DNA of 64,000 nucleotides, taken from NCBI RefSeq assembly GCF_041734735.1, contig NC_134878.1, positions 11,959,140 through 12,023,139 on the forward strand. The letters are read 5' to 3'. The notes beneath the pieces were generated by a model. That model made no database searches. It saw nothing but the letters and a program-made list of their open reading frames with translations, and was not told the origin of the DNA. The number at the start of each line of letters is the position of its first letter. Position 1 is the stretch's first letter. Shown here piece by piece: positions 35,646 through 49,000 of the stretch. Both the position numbers and the translations under genes were made by a program. The DNA is from Babylonia areolata (Eukaryota; Mollusca; Gastropoda; Neogastropoda; Buccinidae).

Positions 35646-35782
35646 ATGAATGACAGAATACACTTAATATACAGGTAATTATTTACTGTTATATTCTTGT
35701 AAAATGCCATGTTACTGATGGCATTTTACAAGAACATAACGGTAAATAATTACCTGTATATTAAGTGTATTCTGTCATTCAT
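35646..35782. repeat. 65 bp inverted repeat (hairpin), 7 nt loop
   Basis: Arms 35646-35710 and 35718-35782 pair with about two mismatches; loop gttactg. The word atgttactgatgg is at 35709-35721 and again at 35781-35793, directly after the second arm. Confidence 0.93.
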
Positions 35783-37378
35783 GTTACTGATGGTGAGCAA
35801 ACCACAAAACAAAAACCAACCCTCCAAAAAATCAGAATAAAATCATCCAGATTTGGGCCAGTGATGGTGATTAAAAAAAATTAATTGGATTTATCCAAAG
35901 TCGTCAAGAGTTTGGCTTCTTGCACCCCCGAATTCTCACATTTCAGAAACATTTGCCCCCCCTTTTTGTATGCTAAAAACCTCTATTCCTTTTAGTTTAA
36001 ACCCAACAGCACAATCGCTGTATTGGACAATGTAGATTTTTTTTATTTATTTTTTAAATGTACCAGTTTTGGTGTTAGTACAAATGACATTTCAGAAATG
36101 TGTTTCAAGTGCAGAAAATAGTGAGTGAACAAGGTAGCATTGTGTATAATCTTACTGAGTATCAAATATGTAAAAGAAATGTTTGAAGTTAAGGAATGTA
36201 ACCAGCAAAATTATTACAAAGAAACAGAAAAGAAAGAAATAAAAAGATGTACATAGCTGTGTGTGTATGTATACTGCACTTGGGACCAATACATAAAATC
36301 ATGAAAGTTATGTAAATATGAGTAATAGCTGTGGATAAAATGATGATTGTGAATGTGTATAGAATTATGCAATTTGCTTAAAGGCATTGCTAGTTTTAAG
36401 ATTTAGAAGAACAACAAACCTTTCCTGAAACTTCTTTGTGCAAGTGGTACTGTCTGTATTTATGGAAGTGTTGACAGTTTTAAATTGGAAGGGATATCAT
36501 GGTCAGGTTGAAAGCAAAAATAAAAATGTTCTGTTTGGAGCATATTTTACGCTTAGATAATTACAGAGTTTCTAGTTGTGGTGAGCAAGTATTAGTTGAG
36601 ACGGTCACATTTCTTTTGTGGATGTTGTTTTAAATTACTCTGGGTGTTGTGTTGTTTTTTTCAGTTGTCTTTATGCAAGAGAGTAGACAAGATCATTTTG
36701 AATGTGATGTTCCCATGCAAGGACTATCTTGCTTTTGTTTCCAGTGTTTCGATGAGAGCATAGTAGTCCTTGTCAAGGGTACCGCTAAATATAACTGCAT
36801 GAATGAACTGGTTAACAGTTACACATGTATTGGTATAATTATTTTTTTGGTTTGTCCCCAATGGAACAAGATTTTTATGATTTATGGAACCAGACTGGTT
36901 TGCCATGCAGTATTCTCTTTCAGTTCCCGTGATTGTAAGAGACATCACAGCCCGTTATTGTATGAATTACCACATGCATTAAAAGAAACAGTGACTTGTT
37001 CTGGGGATTCATATTGTCATTTTTATCAAGATTTTATTGAGTATATATACATTTGTTGGCGAGATGTTCTTGTTCAAACTTTCATTTTTGGGAGGGGGGA
37101 GGGGTGAAAATAATGTTTTGAAAATCATCTGTACTGCACATTCCTGTCCTTGCAACACTGTATAAATTGCGCTGAACGGTGCTGGTATATATAGTATAGC
37201 ATCATTCATACCTTTCTTTCTTTCTTCATTGTTCTTGTGGAGTCTAATTATCTTCTCCCATATCTGTAATGTGGTGGTGCCACTTTCACTGTTGCTCGAT
37301 GTCAGATGGGGAAAGCTTGCATGTGTTCAGGAAAAATTGTGTATATTTTCAGTGATTGGAAAGAATGAGCATGTGTAC

Positions 37379-37398
37379 AATAAATTATTTTCAATAAA
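37379..37398 (+). terminator. AP3D1: polyadenylation signals of AP3D1
   Basis: Two AATAAA hexamers at 37379-37384 and 37393-37398, the last such pair before the convergent gene. Cleavage would be expected 10-30 bases beyond. Confidence 0.55.
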
Positions 37399-37590
37399 AA
37401 TGTAAAAGCGCCCAAAGTCAGCCTGATAAAGATGGACAAACTGCAAAAACAAAAGAAGAAAAAAAAGCCATGTGCATGTCATGAAGCACAAATAACCCAA
37501 ACTTAAAAGGCATTATACAAAACAAAAATTACAAATTGTGAACATGTCCTCCTCTCACACTGTTGGTGAAATCTTGCACTGTGACGAGAT

Positions 37591-37651
37591 GGGCTTTGTC
37601 CACGATCCTGATCGTGATCCACGATCAGGGGAAACAACTGGTGCAAAGCCC
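37591..37651. repeat. nested hairpin between convergent genes
   Basis: Inner perfect stem cctgatcgtg / cacgatcagg (37607-37616, 37620-37629) with loop atc, enclosed by gggctttg (37591-37598) and caaagccc (37644-37651). Confidence 0.75.
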
Positions 37652-37970
37652 AGATCTGGCCCTTTGGTCCATTTTTGAATGCACGAATGTATTACTCAAA
37701 CTGCCCACATCAAAGTTAGATGCTGCACTCTGAGCAATCATTTTAGAAAGCCACAGCATGTATGTTCCAGAGCCAGCCCTGAAATCCATTTCCAAATACT
37801 TTTCCCAGTCCCCCCCCCCCCCAAAAAAAAAATCTTTTCATTTCTTCACAGCAATGTGTAACCAAAAGTGTGTAAGCAGAAAGAGTATACAATCGTCCAA
37901 AGTCACATACCTGGATGACTTTTGGTGTGAGGGTACATTTTCACATGTGAAGAAAGCCTTAACACCAAAC

Positions 37971-38640
37971 TTTATTTTCAGACTGGCCATTCTCAATTTG
38001 TTTTCTCAAAATATGAATGGCTAACCTTGTGATTGTGCCTGGTTTGGATCAGTCACTTACTTCGGAATTTACAATCAGACCAGAACAGTTTTTTCCTCCT
38101 GACCATTAAGGAAACTAGCAAACGCTCAGAAAACAACAGCAATTTTCGATTCTGCAATTTTTTTTTTTTTTACACGAAATTTTGAAACTGCTTGCTGAAC
38201 TGATTTTTTCAAGCTCATCACTGTTTCTTGGTATTAAAAATGCTCAAAGTGGACCAAACGTCTACCATAACATGAGGGTATACAGGCCTTGTCACTGTAT
38301 GAAAACTGGACATCAACATGACAGAATACAAACCTACAGTCATTGTATGAAAACTATACATTAACATTGGGAAATACAGGCCAAGTCAATGTATGGACAT
38401 GGGGAAAAACAGGCCATAAACATGGGGGAATACAGTTCTATCACAGAATGAGAACTGGACATCAACATGTGGGAATACAGACCTTGTCACAGCATCTAAC
38501 TCGAATGACTCAAGAGCCATGACAGTTTTACCTCTCATTCCCCCCTCCCCCCCCCTTTTTTTTGTGGGTGTCCAGCCGTTTTCCTGCCTGCATACATCTA
38601 TCTATCCACTGGTGAGAACATGCTTTCTGTTAAGTCTGTG
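37971..38640 (-). other. NDUFAF2: NDUFAF2 3' UTR with AATAAA
   Basis: First AATAAA on the minus strand after the stop is at 37976-37971. The region carries a ~46 bp tandem repeat (38265-38490). About 550 bp separate it from the AP3D1 polyadenylation signals. Confidence 0.55.
38265..38490 (+). repeat. ~46 bp tandem repeat in NDUFAF2 3' UTR
   Basis: Diverged copies of ggaatacaggccttgtcact, gtatgaaaactggacatcaa, catg; four to five units, some shortened. Confidence 0.75.
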
Positions 38641-38708
38641 TCATTTGTCTTTCTTCTTTTTGAACTGGCCAGGTGTGACCTCAAAGCCTTTGTACTGGGG
38701 GAATTTGC
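38641..38708 (-). CDS. NDUFAF2: NDUFAF2 exon 6, C-terminus and stop
   Basis: Acceptor gttccag, then (S)KFPQYKGFEVTPGQFKKKKD K and TGA at 38643-38641. FP.Y.G(F/Y)E..PG resembles the C-terminal block of invertebrate NDUFAF2. It was too short for a simple ORF search and was found by following the exon 5 phase. Confidence 0.85.
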
Positions 38709-41516
38709 CTGGAACAGAACGAGATCAGTTCAAATATCCACACACATAGCACCTGTGTAGCATATACAGAGATGCCAACCCCTGTCCAGCGTTTGTAGGA
38801 ACAATCAGGAAATTTGGTAGGAACATTCTGAATATGGTAGGAACACTAGGACTCCAAGCCACATCAGCAAACATACAATCTACAAGGCATACAAACACTC
38901 CATGGCTTATTCCTCTGGGCACAGAGGTTGTTTGACCGAGATACAACTCGGTTCAGCCACGTTCTCTCTTGCTCAGGCAAATGATTATGCTGACTGATCC
39001 ACTCAATGCTGTTTCAGTATAAACATGCACGCGATTCACTGAGCATCATCGCGTGAGATTAGGGTTAATAGTGACTGCCCTGGCCTCCTGATCGATTGGT
39101 CTAGAGCGTCTGGGTAATGTTATGACAGGAAAGTATGTGACCATGCTATGAAGTCGAAAATGAACTTGTTGGAGCAATTTTGATGATGTAATTTCGGAAC
39201 AAACTGTGACTGAGTGTAACAAAATACAGCGAAACTGTAACAGCTGGCATCTCTGCATATTCACGCAAAGTTAATTCCCACCCACTGTTACAGCTATCTC
39301 AGCATTTCAAGAGCTCTCACACTTGCACTACAAAATACAGTTTCAACTGTGTTGTTCACTTTTTAAACACACATGAAGCTTGGTCTTTACCTGGTGATTG
39401 CCAGTTTTTGCCAATGTGCATTTTTTTCCCTTCTTTTCCATCCTGAGTTGCAACAACACTAGGGCAATTAATACACACTATTTACTACCCTAGTAATTTC
39501 ACCAAATGAATAATTCTTCGGACCTCTGTGAATATTCATCAATCGAAAGAACCAGATCACTAATGCTTCCTTTCTTAACTGTGGCAGATTAGGTTCAGTA
39601 CAATTATGTGTAAACTGTAATTTTAAAAACAAAACAAAACACACAGACACACAAGAGTAACTTGAAACTGGAGTATGGCTGTCTAAACAGCCAAGTAAAA
39701 ACAGTCAGATGCACGGGACCCCAGCACAAACTACACACCTGAGCCTGTTCTTATTAAGTTACTTATATAGTGAAGACTATCACACATAAACCACACATAA
39801 ATGACCATCAAAATACCATGTTTTCAAACTTCTCCCCCCTGACCCCCTGCAAAGTCTGCAGAAAGTTCAATTCCAGTTCCTTCTGTTAATTTACACCCAT
39901 CCACATACATATGGACAAACAAATCCAAGAGAGAGAGAGAGAGAGAGCACTTCAGAACAAATCCAAGAGAGCGAGCAAGACAGCACTTCAGAACAGTAAC
40001 TGTTAATCATTCACTTACTTTTGAAAGAATCTTCAGTGACAGTTTCTGTGTAGGACTGGTCTGCCTCACCCTCACCCTCAGGGCTGTTTGCCTGAAACAA
40101 GATCCACTGGTCAGTGCAAGTAAAAACAGTGGCCCAATTTTACTTTGCACCAGGAAAACCAAAATTTACAAGGTCTTGGAAACACCAAGAACTGTCTGCT
40201 CACTCGCATACCCCTTTGAGTAATCTGAATAGCAGTCATTTGGATGAGACCATAAACTAAGTCCCATGTACAGCATACATTTGGTGCACACTAAAAACCC
40301 ACAGCAACACAAAGAGTGTCCCTGGCAAAATTCTGAAGAAAAGTCCACTGATATACTTTTTTATGTGTGTGTGTGATTGATACCTGACCGAATGACACAG
40401 GAAACAAATAATGAGCTCGTAAATGCAACTCTACTCAGGCAGGCAAGCAGCCTGTTGAGTGAATGACTTGGTCTTTGTGAAGACTAGAGAAAGGAGCTTT
40501 ATAAGTATCAGTAATGATGATAATATTTTAGAGCCTTTAAGAAACACCCCCCCCCCCCCCACGCCTACGCCCCCCCCAAAAAGAAATTTGGTTAAAAATC
40601 TTTTTGCACCTATCATGCTTGATTTAATCTTGAACTTGCCGTGCCTGAGGCCTCATTCAAGGCCTGTTCACTGTCAGGATTTAAATACTTCTGCATGCCT
40701 GGCGGTTCAGGTAATAGCAATCTAGGTAGGCATGACTCAGTTTTGACAGATGTGGGACATACATTTTCACAGAAAAGTGTGCACACTGTAATTGGAACAG
40801 GTTTGAACCTTTTGTTGGAATGTATTGTGAAAAGACTGGTAAAAGAGTTGCCCCCCCCCCTCCCCTACCTCCCATGACCCCCCAAAAAAGAAAGAAGAAA
40901 AAAAAGGAAGCATTATAAAAATGACCAGATAAGGAATGATGCCCCAAACTAGAAAAGGGAGTGGCCAGCCTCAGCATCCAAGGACCTCGAAGCAACCCCA
41001 GTGGGACTTAAAGATGAGTCTGCATCTTATCTCCATAAAACAACCAATATCTCTCAAATTGTACCTGACCATATTCAAGGGGCATGAAAACGTTTCTGTC
41101 AAAAACCTGAAGTTTTTTTATTTTTATTTTGTTGCATTATGTCAACACCAACTTGACCAAGGCCAATGTTTTCGGAAAATATGTTTACATTTTTTTCTAA
41201 AATGTGTAAATAATTTAGTGCCAAAAACTGAGCACCCTTGGAACGAGTTAATGCATATAATGCACCATGCAAACATTGCTGTATTTGTATTTCTCTTTTT
41301 GTCACAACAGATTTCTCTGTATGAAATTCGGGCTGCTCTCCCCAGGGGGAGCGCATCGCTACACTACAGCGCCACCCTTTTTAAAAAAAATATTTTTCTC
41401 TGCCTGCAATTTTATTTGTTTTCCTATCGAATTGGATTTTTCTACAGAATTTTTCCAGGGACAACCTTTTTGTTGCTGTGGGTTCTTTTATGTGCGCTAA
41501 ATGCATGCTGCACACG

Positions 41517-41547
<31 letters not shown>

Positions 41548-42510
41548 TAGCGTCCAGACCATCACTCAAGGTCTTGTGGAGGGTGAGAAAATACTGCCAG
41601 TGTGATTCAAACCAGTGCGCTCAGATTCTCTCACTTCCTATGCGGACGCATTACCTCTACGCCATCACTCCACCATTGATTGCCCCGATTCTGTAAAGAT
41701 TCTGAATCATTAAGGTCTTTGAGAATAAGTGAAATTACCCCTCAAATGTCAAAACACAAAGGGAAATTTTTTTTACTAATTTGAAACAGAGGAGGGACTG
41801 AAAATTAATCTGGTAAGGAATTTCAGAAATATATAAGGAAGAAGATGAATATAAAAATGACATGGATTATGATTCACTGACAAAATGTGTGTCATGTCTT
41901 ACCATGCCCTCCTTATCTTCCAGCTCTTTGGCCCTTCTCTGTGTTCTCACCATCATGGCATAATTTCGGTCCAGTTCCTGTCAAAATAACCCCCCAAAAA
42001 AAGTTTCAACATTTGTACACACCTGCAAAGCATCAGTCAAATGTAACTTAACTTCCCTGTCATGGCAAATCAGATCTGAATTCCAAACAAAATCATTCCT
42101 ATTACTCACCATTTATTGCAGTCTTCACATCTTGTAACTGTATGACCAGTTATGAAGATTCTTGGATCATGATTATTATTCAGTGATCATAAACGATTTG
42201 TGGTGCAATGTGGACAATTATAAAACCTAAAGATTGTATAAATCCAAGGGTGTACATCCACATGGACGACAACAGGACAAATGTCCTGACCTACCAAAAC
42301 ATAATCAGACGTTTATCCTCTCTTTATACCGAGATGGGACATTGAAACGAAAAGGTCACTTTTTCCATGTCAAGTCTAAAGCTGTTAATCAGCTAAGATA
42401 AAATGAACAAGGTGTTATTACTCAATACGTTACAAAATAAGAGACTTGTGTAAAAGAAAAAAAAAACACATTCTGATGCTCCATGACCTGCATGCAACTG
42501 AGGCCACAAA

Positions 42511-42556
<46 letters not shown>

Positions 42557-45500
42557 AAAAGAGACTTGTGTATTTTATATTTAAAGAAACTTCAATGTGT
42601 GTAAATGAAAATGAAGTCTTGAAAACGAATACGAAATTTAGTCTTGAAAATGAATAATTTGAAGTTTTGAAAATAAAGCATATATTCTTTTTTTCTCTCC
42701 ATCTGACATTTAGTCTGGGCACTGTTCCATATGTGTGAAAACAAAATGCTTTGAAAACCATTTTGTTTGCAACTGACAGTTAAAGTATTTAAATTTAATA
42801 CAGTTCAACAAAATATGATCGTGCTTTATGTCCTTAAATGCTTTTTATTTTTAATATTTATTGCACACATGAATGTTAACCACTCATTACATTCTTGGCG
42901 CTTTTTCCCCCGGCACATTTGACAGTTCTATTGAGGTAAAATTCGTTGATATCTCTATTATATGGTTTGATTTTGCTAAATGTACAGTTGTCATGCTTGT
43001 TAATATTGACAGCAAAGCACTGTTTATGGAAATTTTACTCTTTCAATCAATCAGTTTCTGTATCAAGGTGTCGAAGCATGCAGACTGATCCAGTAATCAA
43101 ATCCACATGTTTCCATCAGTTTTCATTTCTCATGAAGTGGATTCAAGTCATAGGTTTCATTGTCAGATTACAGAAATGAAACTGACAAATGCGAGCAAAG
43201 CTGAAGCATTGTAAGTCACATATCATGCGGATGTATCTATTTTTAGACAATCCACATGGGTGACATCTGCTGTGTCTGTTCCATGTGAAATCTGTGTTTC
43301 ATGCAGATATTTTTTTCAACTGCTAAAAAATATACTCTGCATGCTCAGATTTAGGTAAAGTTTATACTCTGTGACAAAGGGACTTGTGTTGAACTCAAAA
43401 CAGGCAAAAAATATTGAAAGCAATTAAAGCTGATGACAGAGGTTGGGAAAATACAATGGCGATGGAAGAAGGCAATACTGCTATACCCCTACATCTTTTA
43501 ACTGTTAAAGAATAAACTTTGCATGCCCCAATTTATACCGTGACACAGAGATTTGTATACAACTGAAAAACAGGCAAAATATGTTTTGAAGCAAATGAAG
43601 TCAGAAAAAAGGTGGTATTAGGGAAAAAGCAATGGTTACAGAAGTAGACTTCTTTGCTATAACCCTACAATTCTAACTGCTAAAAATATTCTTAACACGC
43701 TCCAGTTTTCGTGAACTTTATACCATGTGACAAAGGGACTTGTATCAAACTTAAAACAGGCAAAATATATTCAAAGGTTGTTGAAACCAATGAAAATGGT
43801 GATGACAGGGAAAAAGCAATGGTTACATAAGTAGGCAATCATGCTATACCCCTACAGTTTTTAACTGCTAAATAAAATATACCCAGCATATGTCGATTTC
43901 AGTAAACTTTATACCATGTGACAATCTTTGCAAAGTGACATGTATAAAACTCAACAATGGCAAAAAAATGTTTTAAGAAATATACTTTGCATGCTCCGAT
44001 TCAGGTAAAATTTTTACCACATGACTAAAGGACTCATACAACTCAAGACAGGCAAAAAATGTCTCAAAGCAACTGAAATCAATGAAAATGGCAATGGTTG
44101 GGAAAAAAAATAATCATCAATGAAGAAGGCATTTCTGCTATACATACATCTCTAAACGGTAGGGAAAGAAGTAATAGTTCACAAAGTCGCCAGTCCTGCT
44201 ATGCTAATATCCCTACAAAAATTATTTGGCATGCTCAAATTTTGGTAAACTTTATGCCTTGTGAAAAAGGGAAATGTATAGAACACGGAACAAGCAAATT
44301 TTGTTCAAATGCTATTTCAGTATTTGCTTACAAAGGAGGTATATTTTGATGAAATGTGCCCAGACAAATTCTGTTAAAATCTGATCTGGATTAAACAAAA
44401 GTGAATGATATCTGACCAATTCCTATTCTTTCCCATCATTCCTGTTGACAAGCATTCTTTCCCATTTGAAGACATTCGACAATTAACAGTTTTCAAGACT
44501 TCCGGCAACAAACTTAAAAATAAATGTACAGGACAGTGACCTCATAGTATCAGGATCAGTATCAGTAGTAGCTCACTGTGTTCAGACAAATCCATACATA
44601 TACACTACACCACATCTGCCAAGCAGATGCCTGACCAGCAACGTAACCCAACACACTTAGGCCTTGAAAAAAAAAAAAAAAAGAAGAAGAAAAAGAAAAA
44701 GCAGCAGTAAATGAACATAAAAAGAAAGATGAAAAGGTAATGGGACATATGATATTTTGTCCTCTTCAGGAGTAAAATGATCTGACATTCTGAACTCTTA
44801 TCAGTCTATATCTGATATCCAGCGCCAATGTACACCCCTGTGAAAAAAAAAAAGGGGTGGGGGGTGAGGGGGGTGGGGGGGAGGGGGGGAGGGGAGGGGA
44901 GGGAGGGGAGGGTGGGAGGGGATAATACAAAGTCTATTTAATGGCATCAGACTTACATGACTGTTGTTCCTGTTAATCTTATTTTTCTAAATTTCTAAGA
45001 AACAGATTACAACAATCATTTTCTTCTTTTGATCTTTTGAGATGAAGAATATGACAAGGACATTATAATATGTAGATTGATTCTTGAAAAAACGAAAAAT
45101 GAAGAAAAAGAAAAGAAAAAAGAAAGCTCAGCCACAAAGTACATAATATTCTTACAACATACCTCTTGTGAAGGTGGAATGTTCCGTCTTCTTCGAAGCC
45201 AGGCTGTAAAATAAAATTTATCTTATTTCTTCATTCCATCATGTTCATGCATTATTTTAGGTTCTCAAAACATGCATGCCCAGAGAGTTTGCAAGCACAT
45301 TGTTTCTAATTGTTAGAGTTAGACAAAAAAAATTCTAAATGCTTGGATATCTTTAACAAAATGACAAATTTCTAATTGTTTGGATGTTTGAAATACAAAT
45401 AACCCTTAACCTATTCACTGCCAGAGAAATTTCAATGAAAATGGGAAAAATTAACAAATAATTCTACAGACTCCATTTTTTTTTAATAAAAAGTATACAA

Positions 45501-46027
45501 ACCACATGCTGTTTTTTCTGAACCTTTCTATTGGAGGCAATTTTGAAACTGTGGGATGTACATAAATGATTTTGAGCTGGTTGAACTACAAAATACATTA
45601 AGCTGCGTAGTTTTACATTTCTTGATACATGAAACACACCTATTATCATTGTGTATGTTTAAAAAACAAACAAAAAAACCTAAACAACAACAACAACAAA
45701 AAAGCATGCCAACAACACCAGCAACAACCCCACCCCCCACCCCCCAAAAAACACACCACCCACCAAATGAAGTCCTAGCAGCCAAAAGGGACAAGGTGTG
45801 CCTGAATTAAAATAATCAAAACCATCAAACAGCAAGATTTTGGAGCAAGTCCCTAAATCCAGGCCCCCTTTCACTAACTCCCCATTTCATTCTTTGGTGG
45901 CTCTTCAACTTGGGGAAGCCCTCTCCCTGGGCAAAGCAGACTGAATTTCACAGAGAAATATGTTGTGATGAAAATACATCTTTTGCTTCTTACTTCCTTG
46001 TCCCTTGACTATCGTGCTGATGGACTC

Positions 46028-46061
<34 letters not shown>

Positions 46062-49000
46062 CGCGCGCATGTGCATGCATGCATGTGTGTGTGTGCGTGG
46101 ATAACTTCAGCAAAGGAAGTAATAAATATTGTGAACAGAATAGGGGTGAAAACCACAGAACTCAAGGGCTCTCCATTCAGACTTGCAACTGTCAAATGTA
46201 ACTGAAAATTTTTTCACTGAATCACTGGGGAGTAAAAATCTAAATATGAAGCCAGTAATGTTTCATATTTTTGTGTGTGAAATAACTGCTTGATGTGCAA
46301 TGTGAAAGATATTGTAATATTTCAAATTCTTTCTTTTTTTAACCACTAAAAAAGCCCAAAGCTTTGACTCTCCAATCATTCACTACAACCACCAAGCCGA
46401 TTTTACGAAAAACGAAATGAAAATCCTGAAGTGGAATTCTTTATTTAAACATTTTCCCCCTAAACTAGAACTGGTGGATAGAAGCTGCATGTTGAGAATT
46501 TACTGATTAAAAGAATAAAATCAGTTACACTCGATTACTTACCATCCCATTCTGGTGGTACGTCTGGAATAAACTGAGGGTCTTCCTGACCCCGCGCCTC
46601 CACCCAGCGAGAACCTCTCCGACTTGTACCGTCTGACACAACCACAAATATATTCAGGTCTGAATAATGGCAAAACATTATCATTATTATTATTATTATT
46701 ATTGTTATCATCATCATTCATATTGATACTTATATATAACATCTATCTTTATATAACATCTATCTTTGGTCAGAGACCAAGCTGTAAAGCACTTTACACA
46801 GTCATTTGTACAACAGGCTGCCTACGTGGGTAGAGCTGACTGACAGCTTATCTTTAGATGCTCATTGTTTCCTGCATCATTCTGTCAGGCTTCAGGCGTC
46901 ATACTTACTGGTATATAAAACATGAACATATTTATAAAAAGAGTCTCTTGAATCTGCATGCAGAAAAAAGTCCTTATCTGCATGATTATGTCCCAGAGAG
47001 ACTCATAATCCATGCACTTTTCTATTAACAGTTGGGTAATCTGGTTTCACACAGGAGTAAATTTTCAGTAAACTGCTCCTGACTGCTACTAATTCAATGT
47101 GTCTGGTACACAATGAAATACTTGTTCCCAATAATGTTCAGTGCTTTCTGCTTTGGAGGGCTGACAAAAAGCCCAAGTATAACTTTGTACTCCCAAGATC
47201 CTATTACAGTATTACATCATTAGGTGTAGGCTTTAACACTTGCAATGCCAAGCCTATTTTATGTTCAGTGACAACTATGTGCCAAGGTATTTGTGGCGAC
47301 AGAGGGTAATAATTAAAAAAAAAATTCTAGCATACAAATTATAAACCTATCTATATAGTTTTCTGAAAGGAAAATTGAACACACTATGATTATCCAGAAA
47401 CAATAATTTATAATGAAATTGTGACTTGAAAATTCCAATGACACAGATAATAATAATAATAATAATAATATAAATAATAGATACTTATATAGCACATTAT
47501 CCAGAAATCTGCTCTCGCTGCTTTACAAAAACACTTTTGTTAATATAACATATTACATGAATGTTACATACACACATCAAAATGTGACTAAACACACACA
47601 CACACATATGCATACATACATTTTAACATACATGTGTACCTAACAGCTACCCTCAACACATATGCACACAAATACATAAACACAAATGTGTGTGCGCACA
47701 CACATACACACACACGCTACACATTCATATACATGCATGTAGTTATGTAAACATACATATATGTATAAACACAGTCAAGCACAGTTTCAGTTTCAGTAGC
47801 TCAAGGAGGCGTCACTGCGTTCGGACAAATCCATATAAGCTACACCACATCTGCCAAGCAGATGCCTGACCAGCAGCGTAACCCAACGCGCTTAGTCAGG
47901 CCTTGAGAAAAAAAAAAAAAGAAAAGAAAAAAAAAAGGTGAATAAATAATAGATACGCTTACATAAATAAATAAATAATAATTATGATATAAAAAAGGTA
48001 GTAGTAATGGTAATAAAAAAAAGATTAAAAAAAAGACAACAATGATGGTAAATAAGCAAATAAATGTAAAACATGAAGACACACATTCACACATACACCC
48101 ACACATGCATAACAGATATGCACCAAACATGCAGTTTCACAGTTATGAAAGCACAGTCAACTACATATAAACGTACATGAGCTCCAACACACAAACACAC
48201 ACACACACACACCACACATTACCCTGCACCTCCTCTACCCCCCTCCTCTGCACACTCATTTCTGGTCTATGTATCGCAGCTTCCACGGCACACACACACA
48301 CACGCACACACACACACACAAACGCTTACTTGAACAAGCACACACACACACGCCCATATCTCCCACCCCCAACCCCACACACATATATACAAGCACAGCT
48401 AACACAAAGGAAGTGGACCTGCCACAACTGAAGTTATTGCTGAGGGAAAAGGTGAGTTTTAAGACGAGATTTAAAAGATGCAAGGAAATCAGAATGATGG
48501 ATGGTATCAGGGAGCTTGTTCCACGTCTCTGGCGATTGAACAGAAAACGATGTGTCCAATAGTCTTACTTCTGATGTGAGGAATACTGAGAAGTCGAGTA
48601 TCAGAGGAAGAACGGAGCTGGTGAGACACAGTTTAGATATGGAGGAGTTCAGAAAGATACTTGGGGACAGATCTGTTAACTGCAGAAAAGGTCAGAGTGC
48701 ATAGCTTATAGTCTATTCGATCAGAAACAGGTAACCAGTGGAGAGACTGAAGGAGAGGAGAAACATGGTCAAATTTAGAAGCTCTGCAAATGAGTCTGGC
48801 AGATGAGAATCTCTGTCCTGGGGCACTCAAGATGTTAATCACATGAGTTATATAGACATGGACATTTCCAGTAACTAATGCACATATACACACATGTTCT
48901 TGCTATATTTGGAGGGGGGGAAATCGATTCCAGATCACCAAATGTCCAGAAATGATCCATGGGTTCTGAGATGATAAACAAAAATAAAATAAAATAAAAA

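Larger units (their letters stand above)
32259..37420 (+). other. AP3D1: AP3D1 3' UTR (inferred extent)
   Basis: No coding signal follows the stop until the convergent NDUFAF2 gene. It holds a T-run, three diverged ~110 bp repeats (32670-32915), a TTAA-flanked MITE (35343-35575) and a long hairpin (35646-35782). A possible early polyadenylation signal AATAAA is at 34534-34539; the strongest pair is at 37379-37398. The exact end is inferred. Confidence 0.6.
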
